A DNA stretch of 64,000 nt from Ziziphus jujuba (GCF_031755915.1 NC_083389.1:26977501-27041500), one strand, 5' to 3'; counted from the first letter of the stretch, positions 46,962-60,535 are shown. The notes: generated by a model from the sequence alone, not told the origin. Made by a program: numbers and translations.

Positions 46962-49900
46962 TGTCAGGACCCGTCCAAAATTCCTCACTGGAACCCTAGA
47001 CAAGCCCTGATCCTAGGGAAACCCTACCGGACCCTCCAATGGAAAATCCGGCAGAACCTCCCCTAAGGGTTGGACTTACCACAAATTTCCTGCACTGAAA
47101 ATACACTTCCATATACATCCCTTTATTCCTTCCACATTACTACAGTTTAATTCCACAAATTTGCAGCACTCCAAATGAATAACAGGAAATCAGTGCACAA
47201 TTAATAACTGAATGTCCAATACAGTATACAGAGCATTATACAAATAAATGTGGAATTAATACAATGACAGATGAAGCAATACAAGATGAAAAGGAAAAAA
47301 GGAAGAAATGCTTCTTGGACTTTCGGCAATGAACTGAGACGTCGGGCTCACCTCGGACGATCAACGTCTCCCAAACTTTGTACCTAGGGGAACGGAATTT
47401 AAAAATATGAGATGCTAATCATCTCAGTGAGTGACCCTATCTACTGTACAATAATAAAGCAACGATAATTATAGTACATTTGATTAATTGAGAATAAATA
47501 AGTAAATAAATAATAATTAATCGGAAATAATATTTTCTCTCAAAACCCTCACCATTCACTCAGTTGGAAAAGTTTCCCTTTTAAAACGTTTTACAAAACC
47601 CGCTATTTATATGCCCCGAAAACCAAAGAAAACAATTAGTCAATAATTTTCCAATAAAACACGAAAATTCAAGGATCCAAAATTTGTAATGAAACAAATA
47701 GAAATAAAAATAACTAGTAACAATTACTAAATAATTACTGCATGTCATAACAATTAATACCGAAATACTAATAAAACTCACATTAAAACAATTCATGAAA
47801 TAATTGAATAATTAAAATAAATCAATTTATTGAATAATTAAGCAAAGGAAAAATTAAATCAAATTAAAACCTCCATTTGAAATAAATAATAAAAACAACA
47901 TAAAATATCTTCTTAATTTAAATACAATTTCAAAATATTTATTTTGAAATCCAAGTTCTGAAAATCACTTGATGCACCCACTATATACCAGTGGCGCCAA
48001 CGGTACCCAGCGTCCCGAGATACCGGCATACAGTCGTGTGGCGTCCCACCGCGCCGCTGCAAACAGGCGTCTCGGCCATGGAGGGGCGGCCTACCCTCAT
48101 CCGATGGCAACCACAGGACAACCCCATAAATCACCTATGCGCTACTCACACCCACCTGCGTGCTAATCACATCCATATACATAGAATACTAATACGTGTA
48201 TGGTGCATCTAAAATCATAAAATCAATATTTTTCAAAATCTCAAAATTCCATAAATATCATCGGATTTATTCCATCCAATTAAACCCATAAATTTTCCAT
48301 AATTCCTTTATAAATCATCGTCATAAATCCATCACACAATTTCCATCAATTTAAATATCCAAATTTTCCAATGGCATAAATATTTTTAAAACATAATAAT
48401 TTAAATCCATATTTTTCTCAATTTCTCAAAATCAAATTAAATCAATGATATGAAAACCATATAAATTCCATATATAATTAATTCATATAATTGTGCACAA
48501 TAATTGAATAATAACCATAGCAATAATTAAAATAAATCAAAACCACAATTTCTTTAAATTCCCAAATATATTCTTTTGGCACCAAAACATATATTAAAAA
48601 CATTATAAATTGGCAATACAATTCTAGATAGAAATTCTCATAATATCGAACACATAAACATATTTTTGAAATATTCCATTATGAAATATTCCAACAATGA
48701 AATTTGATAATAATTGCCAAAATTTCAAATTCCTTAAAACCAAAATATTTTATAATGCACAAATATTTAATTCCATTCAATTTTGGCATCAAAATTCCAA
48801 ATATAAATTTACTAAATATTTGATACATAAAATATAAATTTCAAATATTCAATTCACACAAAATATTCACAAATTTAATTCTCGAAATTAATTTGAAGGT
48901 GGGTCACTCACCTCGAGCACGCAATTAATCCAAGATCCTCCATGGGATCAATTCCACGACGTACACGTGCTCCTAGAACAACAATATTACACATCTCAAA
49001 TAAATTAATATTTTATTCGGGTAAATAATATCCGGTACCGGGGGGTTTAACATAAACGTTAACCTCCATTGACCCCAATTCCATCGGTGGTGGTCGGAAT
49101 TTGCCCGGGAAGTACCGGCCTAATTTCACCTCCTCATAACTCACGAACCACTTCGAATTTAAACAATTGGAGACCATATTTGAACTCAGAGGACCCAAAA
49201 TAGGGGGAAAGGGATGGAAGACTGGACTGGGTTGGCCGGAAACGGCGAGAATCGCCCGAAAAACTTAACCCGCCACCGCCGACTTCACCGGCCCGATCTG
49301 GGCGCGTCCGGCAGCGTCTGGCAGGGAAATTTGGAAGTCAGGGTCACCGGGAACTGGGCTTCACCGGTGGCTGGTGTGTGTGGCCATCCGGTGGCTGGAA
49401 AATGTGCAGTAGGGAGAGAGATATATCGGCAGGAAGGAGAAAATGAAGAAAGAAGAAGAAGGAAGAAGAAGAAGAAAGGCTTGGGTTGGCTGGCTGTTTT
49501 TCCCACGTGGGGGAAAGGAAAAAAAGAAAAAAAGAAAAGAAAAAGAAAGAAAAAGAAAATAAAGAAATAATTAAATAATAATAAAATAATATTATTATAT
49601 AAAATAACAATAATAAAATAATATGGTATTAAGCATGGTTGACATGTGGCATCTCATCATGGTGACACACGATCACATTTATTAAGTCACACGTGGAACA
49701 TTGTTACACGTTTAAAAATAATATTAAAATAATACGGTATTTTAAAACTTTGCAGGTCCATAACTTTTTAACGGGATGTCCAAATCAGGCGTGCCGCTAG
49801 TTTATGGACTCGTATCGACGAGCACTTCACAACCATGTATGAGTCAAAGCTCATTTTCCCATAAATAAAAAGTCAACTCCGGCACCCTTGGACAGTTTGG

Positions 49901-50114
49901 ACCCCAATCTTGTTTTGCTCATATCTTTCAAACCGTAGCTCCGTTTTCAACGTGCTACTAGTCTACGAACTCGTGCCAACCTAGAATTCCATCCGAGTAA
50001 AAAAGTCAACTTTTGACCCCTTCGGTCAACGGTCAACGATCAAAGTCAACGGTCAACGATCAACCTTGGTCAAAGTTGGAAAATTTCCGTTGTACTTTGG
50101 GACGGGGTGTTACA
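46962..50114 (-). mobile_element. Solo LTR of a ~3.1-kb family, copy 1, target duplication TCCAT
   Basis: Starts TGTCAGGACCCGTCC and ends GGGACGGGGTGTTACA, with perfect TCCAT at 46957-46961 and 50115-50119. It is inserted 12 bp before the remains of the gene 1B start codon (50131). By comparison with copies 2 and 3 it lies in the opposite orientation. It holds a GC-rich segment (49200-49440), a CACGTG G-box at 49504-49509 and a cluster of seven TTGAC/GTCAA cores at 50005-50085. Unit A has no such insertion. No gag, protease, RT or integrase frame was found. Confidence 0.9.
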
Positions 50115-50130
50115 TCCATATTATCAGATA

Positions 50131-50335
50131 ATGGAAGCAGGGCATAAAGACTTTGTTAAGTTTTCTTTCAGAAGCTTTTCAATGCTCGACTGCTATGGAA
50201 ATCGACCTAAGAGGACCAGTACTAGGCCTTCTCTTCCTCTGACCACCCGCGTATAACTGTAAGAGCATAATGAGCAGTAGTAATGCTAGTGTAATGAACT
50301 GTAACGACGTAGCTAAACTCTAGGATGGGGCAGTT
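50131..50335 (+). pseudogene. IDSNEAA-repeat gene 1B, 5' fragment (broken)
   Basis: The first 35 codons still read well (MEAGHKDFVKFSFRSFSMLD then CYGNRPKR), close to gene 1A. A stop follows at CGCGTATAACTG. The first repeat survives only as CNDVAKL followed by a TAG, where gene 1A has SNEAAKLYGG. The fragment then ends in unrelated sequence. Its 3' half lies 6.5 kb away, at 56780-56890, beyond two solo LTRs. Confidence 0.85.
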
Positions 50336-50344
50336 ATTGTTATT

Positions 50345-50794
50345 AAAAATATACATAATATATGAATATATATGTGGAATGAAGATACAAATAAAAATAC
50401 AGAAAAATGATCAAATAAAAAAAAATAAATAAAAAAGATTGGAACGTGTGTTTTTCTAGATTTGATCTGCTTGTTGAAATATTGGTCCGAGGTTTGTGTG
50501 GTACCACAGTATCCTTAAGACTATTTCCGTCCTACTGATGCTGGTGTTTTCCGACGGCAGTTTCCCAGGATACAACGAATTCGAAATCTCAGATAAAACA
50601 CCATTTGGATTTCCCTCGAACTTTCAAAGTACCTGATCTTTACTACACTCACTAACCAAAATCTGCAGAAAACTAATTTTTCTTTTTTTTCTTCTTTTCA
50701 AATTGATTTTTCCTTTGGGAATTATTATTCCAAAAACTTGTTTTTTACAAAAACTTCATCCATCAAGTCAAAACCCACGTTTGGAAAGTTAAAA
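50345..50794. other. Foreign 450-bp stretch inside unit B
   Basis: No match to unit A and no open frame. It contains TTTCCGTCCTACTGATGCTGG near 50526 and is AT-rich at its start. Possibly the remnant of another insertion; I cannot place it. Confidence 0.4.
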
Positions 50795-53700
50795 TATAAC
50801 ACCCCGTCCCAAACCACATCGGAAGTGCATGATGCCCTGAGTTCGTAGACTAGTAGCACGTCGAAAACGGAGCTACGGTTTGAAAGTTATGGGCAAAACA
50901 AGTCGAGGTGCAAACTGTCTAGAAGGTGTCGGGAATTGACTTTTTATCATTGTATAATTTTACTTTGACTTTTGTATGGTTGTAAAGTACTCGTCGATAC
51001 GAGTTCATAGACTAGCAGCACGCTTAAATCGGACATCTGGTTAAAAAGTTATGGACGTTTGAAGTTTGCCGAATACCGTAATATTTTATTATATTTGACT
51101 TAAGTGCACAATAACGCCACATGTCGTCACCTGATTGGTCCACGTGGATGAACAGTGTCACCACGGTGGCTTTTATTTGGCAAAAAATCTTGGAGAGGAG
51201 AGAGAAACAGAGAGAGGAGAGAGAGAGAGAGAGAGGGAGACGACCGGCCGTCGAATTCCGATAAATTTTTCGACCGATTCTCGTTACACGTGCCGGATAG
51301 ATGGAAGCCTCTCCCCATTTCTGGCCAAACCCCAAAATCTCACGACCGCCGGCCGTCGGACGCGCCCAGATCGAGCCGGTGAAGCTCGGCGGCGATTTTC
51401 CCCTCCACCGCCGGCCACCGCCGTTTGACCCCTTTCCGGCCGTTTTCCGGCCACACGTGCTAGCCACCCCTCACCACCTCCTTATTTCCAGCCAGCCCAC
51501 CAAATTTCACGGCCACCGGACCTCCGACGCGCCGGGATCGGAGTGTTTTTCGGCGAGGTGCCGAAAACCTTTAAACCCTGATTTCTCCGCTGTTCGGCCT
51601 CCGTTTGCCTCACCGCCGGTCCCTTTGGAACCCTATCCCCTTGATCTACAAAACCCCCCAAACTCTCAGCCAACGGCCACTGCATGCGCCGCCGGCGGCG
51701 ACGGTTGCCGGTGACCGCGGCGGCTCGCCGGAAGTCACTGTTCCGGCGAGTACCCAGTTCCACCGCCGGTCCCTGTCCACTGATTTCGACCCCCTGAATC
51801 CAAATCCGGGGTCCTTTTCTGCCAATTCATGACCGATTGAGAGAATCGAAGAGTTGAATTTTGAAAGCTTTCCGGTGAGATTCCGGCCACCACTGGTCCG
51901 ATCTCCGGGAAGTAAGACCGGATTTGTAATCCTCGTCGCTCAAGCTTCGATTCGGTATATTACTCGTCAACTTTGGTTGTCGTTTGTGTTCGGTCTCCGG
52001 GTACCCATTTGGGAGTTACCCGATTAAAATATTAATATTTTTGGTTTGGTGTATTGTGGATGTTTTAGGTGCACGTGCGAGTAGTGGAGTCGATCCTGCG
52101 GAGGATCTTGCTTAAGATACGTGCTTAAGGTGAGTGACCCACCTTCAAATTAATTTCGGAAATTAAATTTGTGAATATTATGTGTGATTTAATATTTGGA
52201 ATTTATATTCTAGGTGCTAAATATTTAATTGATTTATTGTGGAAATTGTTGGTGAATTTATTTTGATTAAAGAAAATATGCATTATATAAATTTATGCCA
52301 TGTGAAAATTATTTTATAGTGTTGAGAATTTTGGAATTCAATTATATATGAAATTCTTGTGGTTTTAACATTATTGTGGGCATGATTTGATTTTCAAATA
52401 TTTTAAGGAAAATATTTGTTTATGTTGGTGACTTCAATTTTTGTAAGTATGCCCATGGAATATATTGTGATTTAAATTATTTTATTTCAAAAATAATTAT
52501 GCTATTGGAAGAATTTGAATATTTAAATTGGTGGATTTGGGAGTTGGTGGATTTGAAAATCATGGAATTTATGACGTTGATTATAAAGAAATTGTAGAGA
52601 ATTTACGGATTTAATTGGATGGAATAAACCCGGTATATTTATGGAAAATTTGAAATTTTGAGATGTATTGATTTATGATTTTTAGATGCACCATACACGT
52701 ACCGGTGTTCTGTTTATATGTGATATGATTAGTGTGCACACGGATGTGATTAGCGCGCGGGTGGGTGTGAGTAGCGCGCAGGTGATTTTATGGGGTTGTC
52801 CTGTGGTTGCCATCGGATGAGGGTAGGCCGCCCCTCCATGGCCAGGACACCTATTAGCAGCGGCGCGGTGGGACGCCACGCGACCGTATGCCGGTTTCTC
52901 TCTCTATAACCTCCTGTCTGGCGGTACCTTGGGACGCTGGGTACTGTTGGCGCCACTGGCATATAGTGGGTGCATCAAGTGATTTTCAGAACTGCGATTT
53001 TAAATAACTATTCTGAAATTGCATTGGAATTAAAAATATAAGTAATACTGATTTTGGTATTTATTCGAATGGGGATTTTAAATTGGTTTAATTTTCCCTT
53101 TACTTAATTATTCAACAAATTAATTTCTTTTAATTATAAATTTTGGATGCTTGACTTATTATATTTTATTTGATATTCATTTGAATGAATTGATGTCTTG
53201 GTTTTCGGGGATTACGAACAAAGGGTTTTGTGAAAAGGTTTTAAAAGGGGAATTTTTCCAACCGAGAGAATTGTAAGGGTTTTGAGAGAAATTATTATTT
53301 TCAATTAATTATTATTTATCTACTTTATTACCGTGGTATTATAATTGTATAGTAGATAGGGTCACTCATTGAGATGATTAGCATCTCATATTTTTAAATT
53401 CCGTTCCTCTAGGTACCAGGTTTGTCGGTATTCATCCGGAGCGGACTTGATCTTCATCACTGTCTTAGTTCGTGAAGTACCCTGTTCTTCCTTTATTGCA
53501 GTTGTAATATTTCTTTCATCCATGTTGTATTCTATACTTAGTAGTACTTCCTGAAGCTCTGTATACTGTATTGGATACTTATGTATTAATTTTGCACTGG
53601 ATTACTGTTGTTAATTTGAAGTACTGTAAATTTGTGGAATCAACTTGTAGTATTGTGGGAGGAATAAGGGGATGTTTATAGAAGTATGTTTTTAGTGCAG

Positions 53701-53828
53701 AAAAATTGTGGTAAGTCCATCCCTTAGGGGAGGTTCTGCCGGATTTTCCATTGGAGGGTCCGGTAGGGTTTCCCTGGGATCAGGGCTTGTCTAGGGTTCC
53801 AGTGAGAAATTTTGGATGGATCCTGACA
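50795..53828 (+). mobile_element. Solo LTR of the ~3.1-kb family, copy 2, target duplication TAAAA
   Basis: Starts TATAACACCCCGTCCC (the usual TG start mutated to TA) and ends CCTGACA, with TAAAA at 50790-50794 and 53829-53833. It is colinear with copy 3 and reverse-colinear with copy 1, but lacks the TTGAC cluster near its start. It has a GC-rich section (51240-51780) with many CCGCCGG-like words, and a conserved AAG|GTGAGTGACCC donor-like site near 52129. Open frames of up to 147 codons in the GC-rich part are not shared with the other copies. Confidence 0.9.
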
Positions 53829-53855
53829 TAAAAGGCCACAAATAACGCACTAAAG

Positions 53856-56725
53856 TGTAACACCCCGTCCCGAACATGTCGGAAATTTTTGCACGTTGAC
53901 CGAGGTTGACTGTTGACCGTTGACCGAAGGGTCAAAAGTTGACTCTTTGACCCGGTTGGAATTCGAGGTTGACTGAGGTACCGTTACAAAGTACACGTTG
54001 GCATGAGTTCATAGACTGGTAGCACGTTGAAAACGGAGCTACGGTTTGAAAGTTATGAGCAAAACAAGTTGAGGTCCAAACTGTCCAAGGAGTGCCGGGG
54101 TTGACTTTTTATTCATGCAAGGTTGAGCTTTGACTCATGCATGGTTGTGAAGTGCTCATCGATACGAGTCCGTAGACTAGCGGCACGTCCGATTTGGACA
54201 TATGGTTTGAAAGTTATGGACCTGTAAAGTTTTTCAAATACTGTATTATTTTAATATTATTTTTAAATGCGTAACGAGGTGCCACGTGTGACTTAATGAA
54301 GGTGACCATGTGTCACCATGGTGAAATGCCACATGTCAACCATGTGTAAAAATCAAATTATTTTTATCATTATTTTAAATAATAATATTTTTATTTAATT
54401 AATTTTAAATTTATTTGTTTTATTTTCCCTTTTATTTTTCTTTTTCTTTTTCTTTTTCTTTTCTTTTCCCCACGTGGGAAAACACCATTTCTTTTTTTCT
54501 TTTTCTTTTCTTTTTTCTTTTTTTTTCTTTTTTTTCCTTCTTCTTCCCTAAGCCCATCAAAACAAAACACGCACAGTTTTTTTCTCCCACCGGCCGTCCC
54601 TCTCTCTCTCCTTGCTGCACTTTTTCCGGCCACCCATAGTCCTCACGCGCCGGCCACCAAGGACGCGCCCAGATCGGGCCGGTGAAGCTGGTGGCGGCCG
54701 GTTATGTTTTTCCGGCGATTCTCGCCGTTTCCAACCAACCCAGCCCGTCTCATACCTCTATCCCACTATTTTCGACCCCTCTGAGTCCATTTCCAGGGTT
54801 AGATTGCCCAAAATCCCCACCGTTTGAAAGATCCCTCAAGTTTAAAACCGGCCGAAACTTCCAGACCAAATTCCGGCCACCTCCGGCGGAATTGGGGTCG
54901 ATGGAGACCGGATTGGTAATCCTCGTCCCACGAGCTTCGATTCGGTATATCATTCGCCTATTTTGGTTAAAGTTTGTGTTTGACCCCCCGGGTACCGGGT
55001 ATTAATTACTCGAATAAAATATTAATTTATTTGACTGTCTGTGAATTTTGTTCTAGGAGCACCGGTGAGTCGTAGAATTGATCCCGTGGTGGATCATGGG
55101 TTAATTGCGTGCTCCAGGTGAGTGACCCACCTTCAAATTAATTTTGAAAATTTAATTGATGAATATATTATGTGTGATTTAAATATTGGAATTTAAATTC
55201 TACGTGCCAAATATTTATTTAATTTATTGTGGAATTATTTGGGAATTTATTGGATTTAAGAAAATGTGCATTATATAAATTTATGCCATGTGAAATTATT
55301 TTATGGTTCTGAGGATTTTGAAATTGGTGTGGTTTTAATATTAAATTGGGCACGATTTGATTTTCAAATATTTCAAGGAAAATATTTGGTTATGTTGGTG
55401 ATTTCAATTTTTATAAAATATGCCCATGGAATATTATGAGATTTGATTATTATATTTCGAGAATTATTTATGCTATTGGGAAAATGCAGATATTTGAATT
55501 GATTGATTTGGGAGTTGGTGGATTTGAAAATCATGAAATTTATGGTGTTGATTATAAAGAAATTGTGGAGAATTTCCCGGTTCAAGCGGGTGGACTATAC
55601 CCGCTATGTTTATGCAAAAAATGTGAGTTTTGATATATAAATTCAATATGTGGATTTTATGATTTTTAGATGCACCGTGCACATACTGGTGTTCTGTTTA
55701 TATGTGATATGGTTAGTGTGCACACGGTTGTGATTAGCGCGCAGGTGGGTGTGAGTAGCGCACTGTTGTGATTAGCGCGCAGGTGGGTGTGAGTAGCGCG
55801 CGGTTGATATTATGAGGTTGTCCTGTGGTTGCCATCGGATGAGGGTAGGTCACCCCCCATGGCCGGGACACTAGGTTAGCAACGGCGCAGTGGGACGCCA
55901 CACGACCGTATGCCGGTTTCTTTCTATAACCTCCTGTCTGGCGGTACCTCGGGACGCTGGGTACTGTTGGAGCCACTGGTATATAGTGGGTACATCAAAT
56001 GATTTTCAGAACTGTATTTTAAAAATAAATTATTTCAAAACTGTATTGAAATTAAAAATATAATTATTACCATTTCTGGTATTTATTTGATGTCTTGGTT
56101 TTCGTGGAATACGAGCAAAGGGTTTTGTGAAAAGGTTTTAAAAGGGGAACTTTTCCAACTGAGAGACTTGTAAGGGTTTTGAGAGAAATTATTATTTTTC
56201 CAATTAATTATTATCTATCTATTGTATTATCGTGGTATTATATTATATAGTAGATAGGGTCACTCACTGAGATGATTAGCATCTCACATTTTTAAATTCC
56301 GTTCCTCTAGGTACCAGGTTGTCGGTGTTCATTCGGAGCGGACTTGATCTTCCTCGCTGTTTAGTTTGTGAAGTACCCTGTTCTTCTTTTATTACAGTTG
56401 TAATATTTCTTTCACTCTTGCTGTATTCTATACTTTGTAGTACTTCATAAAGCTCTGTGTACTGTATGGGACACTTATGTATTTATTTTCACACTGAATT
56501 ACTGCATTTTTATTGAAGTGTTGAAATTTATGGAACCAACTTGTAGTACTGTGGGAGGAATAAGGGGACAATTTTAGAAGTGTGTTTTCAGTGCAGGTAA
56601 TTTTTGGTTAGTCCTACCCTTAGGGGAGGTGCTGCCGGATTTTCCGTTGGAAGGTTCGGTGGTATTTCCCTGGGATCAGGGCTTGTTTAGGGTTCCGGGG
56701 AAGGAATTCTGGACGGGTCCTGACA
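53856..56725 (+). mobile_element. Solo LTR of the ~3.1-kb family, copy 3, target duplication TAAAG
   Basis: Starts TGTAACACCCCGTCCC and ends GGTCCTGACA, with perfect TAAAG at 53851-53855 and 56726-56730. Only 27 bp separate it from copy 2. A cluster of eight TTGAC/GTCAA cores lies at 53885-53975, a CACGTG G-box at 54471-54476, and a ~35-bp tandem repeat with GATTAGCGCGCAGGTGGGTG at 55731-55802. A CCAG|GTGAGTGACCC donor-like site is at about 55117. Confidence 0.9.
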
Positions 56726-56779
56726 TAAAGGCCCATTAAAGTCCATTAATTCAAAATCATTCAAAATCAAATAAACATT

Positions 56780-56890
56780 GCAAACATTATAGTTATAACA
56801 GGACGCATGGACTGCAACGAGGCAGAGCTCAACTCTATGGTACCACGAATAAGAAACAGCTCTTTCCAACATATTGCCCTTATTTATAAT
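56780..56890 (+). pseudogene. IDSNEAA-repeat gene 1B, 3' fragment (broken)
   Basis: ATGGACTGCAACGAGGCAG at 56806 matches the second repeat of gene 1A (MDCNEAAQLYGG). An extra base pair and a ~24-bp deletion after CTCTATGG destroy the frame. The terminal AAGAAACAGCTCTTTCC and the 3' region TTATTTATAATTAGCTTTAA still match gene 1A. Confidence 0.85.
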
Positions 56891-58540
56891 TAGCTTTAAT
56901 TTGTGTGTGAAAGTCCCAAAAGAGTGATTGATGGTATATAAAATCCTCTGCTTCAATGTATGTTTAATTAGTTTATACTTTGTACTTTGTTAAGCAAAAC
57001 AAATTAAAAAGAAAGTACATATATGTAGTTTGTACTTTGCTTTTCCCTTATATATTGTTAATAAAGTAGTAAGTAGTTCTCTAATTTAGTTTTTTTACTA
57101 CGCTCCTTCCACATGCTAGCTAATGAAAGTTTGTCCTTAAATGTGACGAAAACTTTTTTCCAAAATCATTTGTGGCTAAAAAAGGATTTTCGACCTTATT
57201 GTGATCAGTCAAAAGCATGTAAATGTTACCCTTTTATAGTGATGATCAAAAATATTATTTTGCAGAAAGACGTATATTAATTACAAATTTGATTAGCAAT
57301 TGCCATATCTCTTATCATTTAGTCACATAAAGATCTCTAATTGACCACATTGAATTGGTTACTGATTATAGAGAAAATATCTCATTTGTAGATTTAATCC
57401 ATTAGTGAAAACGTACAAAAAAATGAGCCTATAAATTGTTGAAACATTAATGAAATGGAGACTATCTTGGATAATTGGAAAGAAACATTTCCAAATTGGA
57501 GAGGGAATCAGTTGGTGAAGATAATTGAGTTGTTGTTTTTGTGCCCAGACTAAGATTTGAGAAAGATAAAGTTCAGTTAGATAGGAATCAGATTCATCCA
57601 AGAATGAAGAATGTATCTCACCCTTTTTGTTGGCCTATATTTCATATTTAATACCTTATTTCAGATTTGACAAGATATTTAGCTAGCTGCCAGTTCGTTT
57701 ATCCACTACTAATTAATGAATCAATCTTGAATCACTTTTTTCCCCGCCTTTTTTTTTTTTTTTCTAAATAACAGATAAAATTAAAAAAAAACACCAAAAT
57801 GAACCTTGTTAATTATATGTATCTACCAGCTAGCTTTTGTGATATGGAGTACACATGGAAATTAATTAATTAGGACTTTGAACAAGTTACTTAATTATAT
57901 TATATATCTTCTCTGTTCAGAACTTTGTGTCTTTATTAACTATTTAATTATTGGACAAGGGATTAATATAATGTTTAGATTCTAACAATTAATTAATCTG
58001 TGTGCGGTAGGTTTAAATAAGCATTAGTGTACTAAGGAAAGTAAGTTACAATTGAGACGTCGAACAAGGAATTTTTTTATTTTTTTATTTTTTTTTATCC
58101 CGAGTTCGAAACTGAAATAATAAGATAAACTCGCAGCTTGGTTTATCCAACTTTTAAAAAAGGAAAAGGAGAAGAATAAAGAGAGGAAATTATGGCACCT
58201 ATGAAATTGGAATTTGCTTTTAGTATCTTTTATCCAACAATTGAAACTCTCTTTCTCGAAATGTATACGTGTTGGGGTCCTATATATGTATCTTATTAAT
58301 TTTTTTTTTCTTACAAATTTAATTTCATGAGATATATATTATTCAAATTAATTGATTGATTGGGAGGGCAACGAAAACTTTCTTTTGCCAACTGATTTTG
58401 CCGTTCAAGTCTTGCCCCTATCCCATTATATATTGTAATATCGAACCAGAAGAATAATTTTGGTGGCTCTTGATATATACATATCTCAAGTTACAAGCAT
58501 ATCTATATATATGAAAAGCGGAATATTCATATTAGATTTT

Positions 58541-59425
58541 TTTTTTTTTTATATATATAAATAACGCTACATCATTTAAATATATTTTTAAATATCATTA
58601 TAGCATATCATAATTTTTTTTAGTATTACATTTTTATTATGAAATATATTATTAAACCCCCTTTCATTTTGTTTTTATTTCAACATAATACTATTTTTTA
58701 AAATTATTACTAATAGAATTAGAATTTGACTCATTTACTCTTTCTTTGACCCCCTTTTTTTATTTTTTATCTTTACTTCTATATTCTTTTTATTCCTAAA
58801 AACTTTGAAAAAAAAAAAAACACATGAAAAAATGCATATACATACTTCTTTTAAAATTGCTAATTCTTTAAAATATTGGTGCTAAAATTTCTCTTCTCTA
58901 ATTTATCCCAAAAAAATAACAAATTATATATAATAATTATTCTTGTCTTAAACATAAATTTAAAAATTAAACTTAATACATTTGAAACTATTTTTTTTTC
59001 TTAAAGAAAAAAATTAATTATGAGTTTGATCATATTATTTTTATTCATTAAGTTTCATTATTCTTTATCTTTAAGATTGGGTAAAAGAAATTTATTAAAT
59101 AAAAATAAATTACTCAAATTTTAACTTAGTAATTAAAAGTTTTATAAAATAATGCTACATTAAAAGGAAAATAAAATGTGAAGAGGTTATATGATATTTT
59201 TCATAATAAATTATAATATTGAAAAAATAACAAAATAGATAGATATTTATCCCTTTTTTAAAATAAAATATAAAAGAAAAGTAACAACTCTATCAAATTT
59301 GCATGAGATCTATTGAAAGTTGTTATAAAAGGTTAATTGGGTTTTTTTTTTAATTTATTAATAATTTATTTTTTCATCAATATGGAATATATAGTTTGTC
59401 ACATAGGATATCTTTATCGTAATTT
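58541..59425. mobile_element. AT-rich insertion in unit B, type unknown
   Basis: Unit A passes directly from the region near 42630 to TTGTTTGGGTGCATGCG near 42757. Unit B has about 880 bp of very AT-rich sequence between the matching points. No clear terminal repeats or target duplication were found by eye, and no open frame. Confidence 0.45.
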
Positions 59426-59881
59426 TTTCTTTTCCACTCTTTGTTTGGGTGCCTATTATAATTAAAATTAATTACATCAGATTAAACAATATTCATAAGA
59501 AAGATTTCATAGTATAACTTTGGATGATGTTTTTATTGGATGGTTAAAACTAAAAAAATTGAGTTACGAAAGAAAAACATATAGCTCGTATATAACAATG
59601 GAATAAATATATTTCAATGCCATGCGAACAACATTAACGAGCATTACTAATCAATTGCATGCAAAATCATTGAAGGAGAATTTTTTTTTTTTGAACCGAA
59701 ATAAAACTTTCAATTAATGGAAATCAGAAAACATCAATGAGAGGACAATTAACTTAGAACCAAATTTAGTTAAATAGTCCTTCAATGAAATCGTTTTTTT
59801 TTAATCACTTTTTTTTTCTTTTTTTTTAAGAAAAGAGCATGTGTAAATCTTTTGATGGTGGATACGGTGTACCGGAGAGAT

Positions 59882-59919
<38 letters not shown>

Positions 59920-60535
59920 CTTTCTGTTTTACAAAAAATGAATATATATTCCATAAAAAATAAAAAAAAGGAATATGAGTATGAATATTAAGCGATTGGT
60001 ATATATTACGTAAGCAGACTAGCTGACGTTCAATTTAAAGCTAATTAACTAGTTATGGAAAAGGAATAAAGTGTACGTAATATACATAACAATTTTTTTT
60101 TCTTTTTTTTCTGTCCTGTGCCCACAATTCATACGAGGTCATCCCAGTTATAAGGAAATAAAACAAAATAAGTGAAAAACAATAGCTCGCTTTAACGCAC
60201 TATTTAGAATAGCTTTTTATTTTTTAAATTTATTTTTGTATTTTAAATTTATAATTTTTAAATTATTTAATAAATATAAATAATTTACCAATTAAGTTAA
60301 TTTCGAATAATTTTTATTTCTACTTTCATTGTTTTAGAAGAGTTTTATAAAAAAGTTATTTTTTATTCACTTTAATTAGAAGTTGATGAAGTTTAAACAC
60401 TTTCACAAAAAAACTAACCAAATATTTTTAAAAACAGTTTTCTAGTCTTAAAAATTTCTGTTTAAGGGTTTGCCAAACAAAAGTTTAAAGAAATGATAGT
60501 CTTATCCAATGGGACAAGAATTGAGATAGAAGATC

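Noticed and set aside
51301..51714. 137-codon open frame, and similar frames at 49214-49570 and 51024-51467
   Set aside because: They lie in GC-rich parts of the solo LTRs, are not shared between the three LTR copies and consist of low-complexity Pro/Arg or Lys-rich sequence.
50795..56725. LTR copies 2 and 3 as the two ends of one retrotransposon
   Set aside because: Only 27 bp separate them and each has its own target duplication (TAAAA and TAAAG), so they are separate insertions.
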